NCBI GenBank assembly: GCA_934746515.1
Contig: CAKVFH010000017.1
Span: 1 to 16,872 of the forward strand
Origin: an uncultured Clostridia bacterium
Lineage (GTDB): Bacteria; Bacillota; Clostridia; Christensenellales; UBA1242
Direction: 5' to 3'
Length of the DNA: 16,872 bases
Shown: positions 1 through 6,364 of the stretch, one piece after another
Layout of the letters: the number at the start of each line of letters is the position of its first letter
How positions within the stretch are numbered: position 1 is the first letter of the stretch
Translations under genes and position numbers: made by a program
Notes under the pieces: model-generated
Database searches by the model: none
What the model was told of the DNA's origin: nothing
The model's input: the letters and a program-made list of their open reading frames with translations, nothing else

Positions 1-2
1 TA

Positions 3-209
3 TATGAATTTATGAAGATGCAAGGGCTTACAATTGCTGATATTTGCAAGCTTTCAGGGGTTTCAAAAAGACAAATGAATAAGATTTTGAGCGGTAAACT
101 CGATTTTCAATTCTTGTCGCTTGTGAAACTGGCGAATTTTCTTGAAATTCCTGTCGACTGGTTGATAATTCCAAGGGAAATGCCTGAAGTTAATAGATTT
201 TATGTATAA
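3..209 (+). CDS. XRE/Cro-family helix-turn-helix protein, 5' end outside window
   Basis: A small DNA-binding protein whose reading frame is open to the left edge, so the true start is probably upstream of the window. The visible part has the XRE helix-turn-helix pattern: GLTIADICKLSGVSKRQMNKILSGK, split here as the positioning helix (GLTIADICKLSG) and recognition helix (VSKRQMNKILSG), then a helix resembling the end of the Cro/CI fold (LVKLANFLEIPVDWLI). The first ATG, at 12, leaves only four residues before GLT, whereas this fold normally has about ten forming helix 1. This also argues that ATG 12 is internal. It ends 56 bases before the next gene, which has its own promoter, so the two are likely separate units. 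The regulated genes cannot be told from this window. Confidence 0.7.
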   Translation, partial: YEFMKMQGLTIADICKLSGVSKRQMNKILSGKLDFQFLSLVKLANFLEIPVDWLIIPREMPEVNRFYV

Positions 210-216
210 AATTTTC

Positions 217-257
217 TTTCCAAAGCTATTTTTGTGTGCTATACTTATTTTAAGGAG
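217..257 (+). promoter_or_regulatory. Sigma-A type promoter and RBS of the GNAT/zinc-ribbon gene
   Basis: A weak -35 (TTTCCA, 217-222), a 17-bp spacer and an extended -10 (TG two bases before TATACT, 240-245). A Shine-Dalgarno AAGGAG at 252-257 lies 8 bases before the ATG at 266. The leader would be very short, about 15 bases. Confidence 0.55.
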
Positions 258-265
258 CGAAAATT

Positions 266-1135
266 ATGATTAAAAAGATTACTGGTAATGAATACAATAA
301 TTTAAGAACTTTGGTTAAAGATACTTTTAATGAGTTCGTTGCACCTGATTTTTCTGAAGAAGGCAGGCTTGAGTTTTTAAGATTTATTGAAAATGATGAA
401 AATTTGAATAGCCTTGATATTTTCGGCTATTATATTGAAGATATTTTGATTGGCGTTATTGGAATGAGAGATAATTTGTCGCATATTTCGCTATTCTTTG
501 TGGGCAAAATGTTCCAAAGACACAGTTTTGGCAAAAAACTTTTGGAGACCGTTATTGAAAAAACAACAGCTGATGTTATCACTGTTCATTCTGCGCCAAA
601 CTCTGTAAATGCTTATAAATACATGGGTTTCAAGCAGGTTGGTGATGAAATAATTGAAAACGGAATCAAGTTTGTTCCAATGGAATACAAAATAAATCGT
701 CAAAACAAAAAAGATGAAGATTACACCATGGCTGAACTTTTGGAACTTGAAAATGCTAAAATTAAGAAAGAAAAAGAAGAGCAAGAAAGACTTGCCATTG
801 AACATCAAGAGATTTTGAAGCTTGACAGCCAAAGAAAACACCAAGCATATATTGAGATGAAAGAAAAGAAACATCAAGAGTATTTGGAAATGAAAGAGAA
901 AAAGCATCAAGAATACATTGAAATGAAAGAGAAAAAACATCTTGAATGGCTTGCAGAAAAAGAACGCAGAGCAAACACCTTTGAAGACAAAACATTGACT
1001 TGCAAAAAATGCGGAAAAGAATTTGTTTGGTCGGCAAGTGAACAAAAATTCTTTAAAGAAAAAGGATTTTTCAGACCATCAATGTGCAAAGAGTGCAGAG
1101 CAAGCATAAAAACTATCAACAATTTTCATAAATAG
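266..1135 (+). CDS. GNAT acetyltransferase-like domain fused to a coiled coil and zinc ribbon
   Basis: A three-part protein of 289 aa. Residues about 1-143 look like a GNAT N-acetyltransferase (motif A around FFVGKMFQRHSFGKKLL, 77-93; then the NAYKYMGF motif typical of the GNAT B region, 115-122). The acetyl-CoA loop normally reads Q/RxxGxG; here it is QRHSFG, so the first glycine is replaced by serine. Residues about 150-235 are highly charged helix with four 11-residue repeats (191-201, 202-212, 213-223, 224-234; pattern KHQEYxEMKEK). Residues 240-280 form a four-cysteine zinc ribbon (C246, C249, C274, C277) with the FVWSASEQKFFKEKGF core typical of the zf-trcl type. Cytoplasmic; no signal or membrane segment. 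The substrate is unknown. Monocistronic: it has its own promoter and terminator. Confidence 0.7.
   Translation: MIKKITGNEYNNLRTLVKDTFNEFVAPDFSEEGRLEFLRFIENDENLNSLDIFGYYIEDILIGVIGMRDNLSHISLFFVGKMFQRHSFGKKLLETVIEKTTADVITVHSAPNSVNAYKYMGFKQVGDEIIENGIKFVPMEYKINRQNKKDEDYTMAELLELENAKIKKEKEEQERLAIEHQEILKLDSQRKHQAYIEMKEKKHQEYLEMKEKKHQEYIEMKEKKHLEWLAEKERRANTFEDKTLTCKKCGKEFVWSASEQKFFKEKGFFRPSMCKECRASIKTINNFHK
836..967 (+). repeat. Four in-frame 33-bp repeats encoding 11-residue coiled-coil units
   Basis: Four direct 33-bp units encode K-H-(Q/L)-(A/E)-(Y/W)-(I/L)-(E/A)-(M/E)-K-E-(K/R). The middle units are nearly identical and the fourth is the most diverged. An 11-residue period suits a continuous, slightly right-handed helical stalk. 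The units make a rigid rod of roughly 44 residues between the acetyltransferase and zinc-ribbon parts. Copy number could vary between strains by slippage or recombination. Confidence 0.8.
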
Positions 1136-1140
1136 TCATA

Positions 1141-1175
1141 AAATTCTATACAACGCGTATAGAATTTTTATTTTT
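1141..1175 (+). terminator. Rho-independent terminator after the GNAT/zinc-ribbon gene
   Basis: A perfect 11-bp stem (1141-1151 with 1157-1167), loop AACGC, followed by a T-rich tract (TTATTTTT), six bases after the stop codon. Confidence 0.85.
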
Positions 1176-1239
1176 GACAAAATTAGACGGATTTAAAAAT
1201 AATCAAACAAAATTTGATATCATTAGAACCTTGCATTTT

Positions 1240-1269
1240 TTGATAAAAATCTTGTTTTTGTGCTAATAT
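1240..1269 (+). promoter_or_regulatory. Likely promoter of spo0A
   Basis: TTGATA (1240-1245), 18-bp spacer, TAATAT (1264-1269) preceded by the extended -10 dinucleotide TG (1261-1262). This places the start about 40 bases before the spo0A ATG. A second TTGACA at 1174-1179 lies just after the preceding terminator but has no good -10 at 16-18 bp. Confidence 0.5.
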
Positions 1270-1315
1270 TTATTTGCTCGAAAAAAATCAAAAAATAATT
1301 TAAAAGGAAGTTTTT

Positions 1316-2065
1316 ATGAAAAATTGCAGAAAAATTTTGATTGCGAATGAAAATGCTGACGAATCACAGCGAATTTTAGAAAAACTTACTACTGACAAAA
1401 ATTTATTTGAGATAAAAACAACAGGAGATGGAAAAGGCGCGGTTGAACTTTTGAAAAATGAAGAATTTGATCTTTTGATTGTTGACCTTGTTTTGCCTGA
1501 AATTGACGGTTTTGAAGTTATTGAAACTGCAAAAGAAATCAACAAAAGCATGAAAATTATTGTTATTTCAGCACTTGCAAGCGATGTGTTCATCAAAAAA
1601 GCAACTGCTCTCGGAACAAGTTATTTTATGCTTAAGCCAATCAGCTTGGATGTTCTTGCAAAACGCGTTGGTGACATTTTTGAAGAATCAAGAATGGTTG
1701 AAAGCAAACTTGGAATTGACAAAGAAATTGAAGAGAAAATCACAAACATATTTATTACGGTGGGAATTCCTGCACACATCAAGGGTTATCAATTTTTAAG
1801 AGAAGCAATCAAGCTTTCAATGGAAAATCCTGACATTATCAATTCAATCACAAAGAAATTGTATCCATCAATTGCTGAAAAATTTGATACTTCTGCTTCA
1901 AAGGTTGAAAGGGCAATCAGACACGCAATTGAAGTTGCTTGGAACAGGGGTAAAATTGAAAATATAAACAGTGTTTTCGGGCTGACTGTTTATTCTAACA
2001 ATGAAAAACCTACAAACGGCGAGTTTATCGCACTTGTTGCCGATAAAATGCTTTTGGATGTTTAA
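1316..2065 (+). CDS. spo0A: Sporulation response regulator Spo0A
   Basis: The master transcription factor that, when phosphorylated by the sporulation relay or by kinases, binds 0A boxes. Length (249 aa) is close to the family norm. Residues 5-120 are a receiver domain: the phosphoacceptor is D57 (LLIVDLVLP), the switch serine S85 and the lysine K107 (MLKP). The acidic metal pocket, usually DD, reads N11-E12. Residues about 135-249 are the Spo0A-specific DNA-binding domain. The signature SKVERAIRHAIEVAWNRG (195-212) and the KPTNGEFIALVADK tail (231-244) are diagnostic. The ATG follows AAAAGGAAG with suitable spacing. The gene is not next to spoIVB, its common neighbour in Bacilli and Clostridia. 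It sits alone and is followed by a long hairpin and a terminator. Confidence 0.95.
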   Translation: MKNCRKILIANENADESQRILEKLTTDKNLFEIKTTGDGKGAVELLKNEEFDLLIVDLVLPEIDGFEVIETAKEINKSMKIIVISALASDVFIKKATALGTSYFMLKPISLDVLAKRVGDIFEESRMVESKLGIDKEIEEKITNIFITVGIPAHIKGYQFLREAIKLSMENPDIINSITKKLYPSIAEKFDTSASKVERAIRHAIEVAWNRGKIENINSVFGLTVYSNNEKPTNGEFIALVADKMLLDV

Positions 2066-2083
2066 CAATAAATTGTAATATAG

Positions 2084-2145
2084 CCAAGTGATAGATAATT
2101 TGTGCTGAAACGAGAAAGTTTCAATACAATTTGCTTGTTATTTGG
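2084..2145 (+). ncRNA. Long imperfect RNA hairpin in the spo0A 3' region
   Basis: A 62-nt stem-loop of 28 opposed positions around a GAGAAA loop (2112-2117). By hand I count 25 paired positions with three mismatches and no bulge. Six pairs are G-U when read on the plus strand; on the minus strand these become A-C, so only plus-strand RNA forms the full stem. The top (TGAAAC/GTTTCA, 2106-2111 with 2118-2123) is perfect. It starts 18 bases after the spo0A stop and ends 10 bases before a strong terminator, so it would sit in the spo0A 3' UTR or in a separate small RNA. A possible promoter (TTGGAT 2054-2059, 17 bp, TAATAT 2077-2082) would start transcription inside the 5' arm, which weakens the separate-RNA reading. 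No known family recognised. Confidence 0.5.
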
Positions 2146-2155
2146 TGAAAAAAAG

Positions 2156-2185
2156 ACTTGGACATGGTTGTTCAAGTTTTTTTTT
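2156..2185 (+). terminator. Strong rho-independent terminator downstream of spo0A
   Basis: A 9-bp stem (2156-2164 with 2169-2177, one G-U), loop TGGT, then a run of nine T's. It ends the spo0A transcript about 115 bases after the stop codon. Confidence 0.9.
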
Positions 2186-2186
2186 G

Positions 2187-2456
2187 ATTAAAAATCATCA
2201 AAAGTTTGCTCTAAATCAGTGATTTTTAATATTTTTTATGGTTAAATTGACCGAAAAATAAAAATATTTCAATCGAAATTACGATAAAAAGTGGGTGCAT
2301 TTGTTTGGAATTTGACAATATTGGTTTTTTAAATATGCCGAAATAATGGTGTTTTACAAAAAATGGGCTTGAAAAGTGGTCGTCATTTTTTGATTTTTTG
2401 CTAGTGTATTAAAATTTTGTGCAAAAGGCTGTGAAATGCGAAATTTTCGGAACTTG
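2187..2456. other. AT-rich intergenic stretch between the spo0A terminator and the glm promoter
   Basis: No credible gene. It opens with a perfect 11-bp inverted repeat (2187-2197 with 2220-2230, 22-base spacer) followed by TATTTTTT, which could act as a second, weak terminator. The rest (2231-2456) is AT-rich. It has an isolated TTGACA (2312-2317) without a matching -10. I see no glmS ribozyme core or other known riboswitch here. Confidence 0.5.
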
Positions 2457-2505
2457 TTGACAAAAAATGCTTGCCGAATATAATAGAGTATACCAAAAAC
2501 AAGGG
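2457..2505 (+). promoter_or_regulatory. Promoter and RBS of the glm operon
   Basis: Consensus sigma-A promoter: TTGACA (2457-2462), 16-bp spacer, TATAAT (2479-2484). The predicted start near 2491 gives a leader of about 20 bases. AAGGG at 2501-2505 is 5 bases before the GTG at 2511. This supports GTG 2511 over the in-frame ATG at 2520, which would be 14 bases away. Confidence 0.85.
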
Positions 2506-2510
2506 AAAAA

Positions 2511-3152
2511 GTGATAAAAATGATTGAAAAAAATGAAAAAACAGGCACCACTTTTGGTGCATATATTGAAGAAAGTGCTGTGATTGGTAAAAATGTTAAA
2601 ATTTATCCTAATGTATATATATTAGGAAACACAAAGATTGGTGACGGCACAGTGATTTATCCAAACACAACAATCGAAAATTCGGTTATTGGTGAAAATT
2701 GTGTGATAAAGAGCAGTTATATTGAAGAAAGTGAAGTTAAAAACAATGTTCAGATTGGGCCTTTTGCGCACCTTCGACCAAACTCTTTTGTTGATGATGA
2801 TTGCAAGGTTGGAAACTTTGTTGAAATTAAAAATGCTAGGCTTGGCAAAAATACAAAGGCGTCTCATTTGGCTTATGTTGGCGATGCAGATGTTGGAAGC
2901 AATGTCAACATTGGTTGCGGGGCGATTTTTGTTAATTATGACGGAGTGAACAAACACAGAAGTGTTGTTGAAGATGATAGCTTTATTGGAAGCAACTGCA
3001 ATGTTATTGCTCCTGTTCATATTGGCAAAGGCAGTTTCGTTTGCGCTGGCACAACAATCACTGTTGACACAAAAGCTGATGATTTTGTTATTGGCAGATG
3101 CAGAGAAACTATAAAAAATAATAGAGCACATATCTATTTAGGAAAAAAATAA
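2511..3152 (+). CDS. Stand-alone GlmU-type glucosamine-1-phosphate acetyltransferase domain (left-handed beta helix)
   Basis: This matches only the C-terminal half of GlmU, the part that acetylates glucosamine-1-phosphate with acetyl-CoA to give GlcNAc-1-phosphate. The protein is 213 aa; bifunctional GlmU is about 450-460. Hexapeptide repeats run through most of it. The acetyltransferase landmarks are present: GPFAHLRP with R89 (83-90), KVGNFVEIKNARLG with K107 (99-112), catalytic-type H119 in KASHLAYVGDADVG, and the NYDGVNKHR motif (142-150). The usual GAGT preceding NYDG is changed to GCGA. The whole N-terminal pyrophosphorylase domain (GTR-signature nucleotidyltransferase) is missing, not frameshifted: a clean promoter and RBS lie just upstream. 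It shares one base with glmM (TAATG) and so is translationally coupled. UTP-dependent uridylylation must come from elsewhere. Confidence 0.88.
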   Translation: MIKMIEKNEKTGTTFGAYIEESAVIGKNVKIYPNVYILGNTKIGDGTVIYPNTTIENSVIGENCVIKSSYIEESEVKNNVQIGPFAHLRPNSFVDDDCKVGNFVEIKNARLGKNTKASHLAYVGDADVGSNVNIGCGAIFVNYDGVNKHRSVVEDDSFIGSNCNVIAPVHIGKGSFVCAGTTITVDTKADDFVIGRCRETIKNNRAHIYLGKK

Positions 3153-4486
3153 TGGGTGTATTTTTTGGTACTGATGGGCTTCGCGGAAAGGTTAATGACG
3201 ACCTTTCGAGAGAGATAGCCTATAAATGTGGAAACGCTCTTGGCGGAAAATATCCAAATTCAAAGATAATTATTGGCAGAGACACAAGAAGCACTGGCTC
3301 GCTTATTTCGCTTTCGTTTGCGACTGGTGCGATGAATGCTGGATGCAATCTTGTTGATGTGGGAGTTTGTCCAACGGCTGGAATAAGTTATCTTACATCG
3401 CACTTGGAGTTTGATTTTGGTGTGGTGATTAGTGCGTCACACAACTCGGCAGAGTATAATGGCATCAAGATTTTTGATAAAAACGGCAGAAAGATTGGAG
3501 ATAAAATTGAAGAAGAACTTGAAAAACTTTTCTTAAAAGAAATCGTTATGCCTTTTGACAAAGTGGGAACTCTTGAGTTTAATCCACGACTTGTTTTAAA
3601 GTATGAAAACTTTTTGAGCGAAAGCATTTCAAATTCGCTTAAAGGCAAAACAATTGTGCTGGACTGTGCAAATGGCTCAAGTTTCAAAATTGCGCCTGCA
3701 GTTTTCAGAGACAATAAGGCGAAAATTATTGCGACATATTGCAAGCCAGATGGTCTTAACATCAACAAAGGCTGTGGGGCGCTTAATATTTCAAGGTTGC
3801 AGAAGTATGTTTTGAAATATAAGGCTGACATGGGTTTTGCGTTTGATGGCGACAGCGACAGAGTTATTGCTGTTGATGAAAATGGCGAAGTTGTTGACGG
3901 CGACAAAGTTTTATATTTGCTGGCAACGGAATATCTTGCAAGTGCAAAACTTAATCCGCCAGTTGTTGTTGGAACGAGACACACAAACATGGGTGTTGAA
4001 AATGCTTTGAATGAAAAGGGCATAAAGCTTGTGCGTGCGGATATCGGCGACAAGTATGTGTCTGCAAAAATGGTTGAAAATAACTATGTTTTGGGCGGTG
4101 AACAATCTGGACATGTGATTATGGCAGACAAGCTTTCGACAGGTGACGGAGTTTTGAGTGCGCTTCAAATTGCGTCTATATGTGTGGCACGAAACAAAAA
4201 ACTTTCAGAGTTGTTTGGCTTTGAAATGTATAAACAGAAAAACATCAATGTGCCAGTTTATGACAAAATCAGAATGGTGAACAGCGCAAGACTTGCGGAA
4301 GTTACGGAACTTGAAGAAAAGAAACTTGAAAATCATGGCAGAATTATGATTCATGTTTCTGGTACTGAACCATACATCAGGGTTATGGTTGAAACAAAAG
4401 ATATGAATCTTTCAACAGAAGTTGCTGAAAGAATTGCAAGTGTTATAAAAGAAATTAACAAGGAGAATGAAAAATGTGCGGAATAG
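3152..4486 (+). CDS. glmM: Phosphoglucosamine mutase GlmM
   Basis: Interconverts glucosamine-6-phosphate and glucosamine-1-phosphate through a phosphoserine enzyme, linking GlmS to the acetyltransferase encoded just upstream. 444 aa, full length for the family. Landmarks in order: GTDGLRG (6-12), the phosphoserine loop SASHN with S96, the magnesium loop FDGDSDR (231-237), the sugar-binding GGEQSGH (315-321), and the phosphate-binding SGTEPYIR (403-410). The residues just before the last motif read IHV rather than the common IRP, a modest deviation. Start ATG overlaps the previous stop by one base, and the end overlaps glmS by 13 bases. Cytoplasmic. Confidence 0.95.
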   Translation: MGVFFGTDGLRGKVNDDLSREIAYKCGNALGGKYPNSKIIIGRDTRSTGSLISLSFATGAMNAGCNLVDVGVCPTAGISYLTSHLEFDFGVVISASHNSAEYNGIKIFDKNGRKIGDKIEEELEKLFLKEIVMPFDKVGTLEFNPRLVLKYENFLSESISNSLKGKTIVLDCANGSSFKIAPAVFRDNKAKIIATYCKPDGLNINKGCGALNISRLQKYVLKYKADMGFAFDGDSDRVIAVDENGEVVDGDKVLYLLATEYLASAKLNPPVVVGTRHTNMGVENALNEKGIKLVRADIGDKYVSAKMVENNYVLGGEQSGHVIMADKLSTGDGVLSALQIASICVARNKKLSELFGFEMYKQKNINVPVYDKIRMVNSARLAEVTELEEKKLENHGRIMIHVSGTEPYIRVMVETKDMNLSTEVAERIASVIKEINKENEKCAE

Positions 4487-6237
4487 TTGGCTATTTAGGC
4501 AAAAAGCAAAATAGTAAAAAAATTATTGAAAAACTCAAAAAACTTGAATATCGTGGTTATGATTCAGCTGGTATTGCTGTTATGGAAAACGGAAAAGTGG
4601 ATTGCTTTAAGCAGGTTGGTTGCATTGACAATTTGGAAAAGGAAGTTCCAGATGATTTGGAAACAACTTGCGCCATTGCTCACACCAGATGGGCAACTCA
4701 TGGAAAGGCAACAACAAACAATGCGCACCCACACAGCTCAAATGGTGGACAATGGACAATTGTGCATAATGGTATTATTGAGAATTATCTTGAGCTTAAA
4801 CAAGGTTTAAAACAAAAAATTGACAGCGACACAGACACTGCTGTTGTTGCTGAACTTTTGGAAGAAAAGAACGCGGAGACAATTGAAGATTTTATCAATG
4901 TGTTTTCACTTTTAGACGGAAGTTATTCGATTGTTGCGATGAATAAGAACAAGCCAAACGAATTGTTTTTGGCTAAAAACAAAAGTCCACTTTATGTTGC
5001 TGAAACTGATGGCGGATTCTTGGTTGCTTCTGACCCAATCTGCTTTGTTGGGGTAGCAAAAGATTATTATGAATTTGTTGACCATGATTTTGCTCATATT
5101 GACGCAAATGGAATTACATTCTTTGCTGGTGAAAACAAAATCACAAAACAAAAAACAGCGTTAGATGATAGTTTTGAAAACTTTTCAAACAACGGTTTCG
5201 AGCACTTTATGCTTAAAGAAATTTATGAAGAACCTGAAGCTCTTGAAAGACAAGTTAAGTTTTATAAAGAGCATAGAGTTTTTGATAAGTTTGACAAGAA
5301 TTTTATGTCTAAATTTAGAGAAGTTGTGTTTGTTGGTTGCGGAACTGCTTATCATGCTGCACTTTTCGGTGCAAACTATTTCAGAAAACAACTAAATATC
5401 AAGGCTTCTGCAGAAGTAGCAAGCGAATTCATTTATTCAAAGCCAATCTTTGCTAGTTCTGACATGCTTTTTGTGCTTGTTAGCCAAAGCGGTGAAACGG
5501 CAGATACTCTTATGGCTGCAAAAATTGCTAGTGAAAATGGCGCAACAACAATTGCTCTCACAAATGTTTTGTATTCAAGTTTAGCAAAAAGAACAGACTA
5601 TATTTTGCCTGTTTGTGCTGGACCTGAAATTGCGGTTGCATCAACAAAAGCTTATGTTTGTCAACTTTCTGCACTTTATATGTTCTCATCATTTTTAAAG
5701 AATTTTACTGGGGCAAATATTGATTATTTTGGCGATATTTTAAGCGTAAGCAAAAAAGCTCTTGCGTTTGATATGAAGAAAATTGATAAAATTGCTGTTG
5801 AAATCAAAAACGAAACAACTCCAATTTTTATCGGAAAAGACCTTGATTATATCACTGCAATGGAGTCTTCATTGAAACTAAAAGAAGTAAGTTATATCAA
5901 TGCGACAAATTATTCTTCTGGTGAACTTAAACACGGATTCTTGGCTCTTGTTGAAGAAGGCACACCATTGTTTGTTTTCTGCACGCAAGCCGAAATTTGT
6001 TCAAAATCAATCAATGCTGCAAACGAAGCTATGGCAAGGGGAGCAAGACGCTATTTGGTTACAAATATCAAGCAAGAATCTGACAAAGATGTGATTTTTA
6101 TTGATGAAACAAACGAACTTACTGCTTCAATTTTGGCAGTTATTCCTATGCAATACTTGGCTTATAAGGTCAGCATTTCAAAAGGTATTAACCCAGACAA
6201 ACCTAGAAACCTTGCAAAAAGCGTTACTGTTGAATAA
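4474..6237 (+). CDS. glmS: Glutamine--fructose-6-phosphate aminotransferase GlmS
   Basis: First enzyme of the hexosamine pathway: fructose-6-phosphate plus glutamine gives glucosamine-6-phosphate and glutamate. 587 aa, slightly short of the usual 600-610. N-terminal class II amidotransferase with nucleophile C2 (MCGIVGY), HTRWATHG (70-77), HNGIIENY (98-105) and D121. Then two SIS domains: CGTAYHA (289-295), SQSGETADT (337-345), ASTKAYVCQ (389-397), LKLKEVSY (467-474), GELKHG with H487 (483-488), and the closing lysine K582 near the C terminus. The family's KHGP reads KHGF here. The start lies inside glmM with AAGGAG 8 bases ahead, also inside glmM. No glmS ribozyme precedes it, so control would be at the operon promoter or through protein or sRNA. 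Order in the operon is the reverse of the reaction order. Confidence 0.96.
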   Translation: MCGIVGYLGKKQNSKKIIEKLKKLEYRGYDSAGIAVMENGKVDCFKQVGCIDNLEKEVPDDLETTCAIAHTRWATHGKATTNNAHPHSSNGGQWTIVHNGIIENYLELKQGLKQKIDSDTDTAVVAELLEEKNAETIEDFINVFSLLDGSYSIVAMNKNKPNELFLAKNKSPLYVAETDGGFLVASDPICFVGVAKDYYEFVDHDFAHIDANGITFFAGENKITKQKTALDDSFENFSNNGFEHFMLKEIYEEPEALERQVKFYKEHRVFDKFDKNFMSKFREVVFVGCGTAYHAALFGANYFRKQLNIKASAEVASEFIYSKPIFASSDMLFVLVSQSGETADTLMAAKIASENGATTIALTNVLYSSLAKRTDYILPVCAGPEIAVASTKAYVCQLSALYMFSSFLKNFTGANIDYFGDILSVSKKALAFDMKKIDKIAVEIKNETTPIFIGKDLDYITAMESSLKLKEVSYINATNYSSGELKHGFLALVEEGTPLFVFCTQAEICSKSINAANEAMARGARRYLVTNIKQESDKDVIFIDETNELTASILAVIPMQYLAYKVSISKGINPDKPRNLAKSVTVE

Positions 6238-6285
6238 ATTTTAGCGAAAATTTTTGAAAGGGAATTATAGAGAAAAATATTAAAT

Positions 6286-6325
6286 AAAAAATTCACCATG
6301 GCATTATGCTTATGGTGATTTTTTA
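6286..6325. terminator. Bidirectional terminator between glmS and the ABC-F gene
   Basis: Stem TCACCAT (6293-6299) with ATGGTGA (6312-6318) and a short inner GCA/TGC pairing. Flanked by A's on the left and T's on the right, so it can stop transcription from both convergent genes. Confidence 0.8.
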
Positions 6326-6364
6326 TTGTTTTTTATTTATATTTTTAATTATTTTTTGATTAAA

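Noticed and set aside
836..967. 33-bp repeats as a CRISPR-like array
   Set aside because: Units are contiguous with no spacers and keep a protein reading frame.
491..1122. Antisense frames over the GNAT/zinc-ribbon gene
   Set aside because: They are Phe/Leu-rich mirrors of the Lys/Glu-rich coiled coil, with no start signals.
2066..2155. glmS-type ribozyme or known riboswitch after spo0A
   Set aside because: I found no ribozyme core sequence, and a strong terminator separates this region from the glm operon.
3388..4053. Long antisense frame (221 codons) opposite glmM
   Set aside because: Composition follows the codon pattern of glmM on the other strand; no promoter, RBS or recognisable domain.
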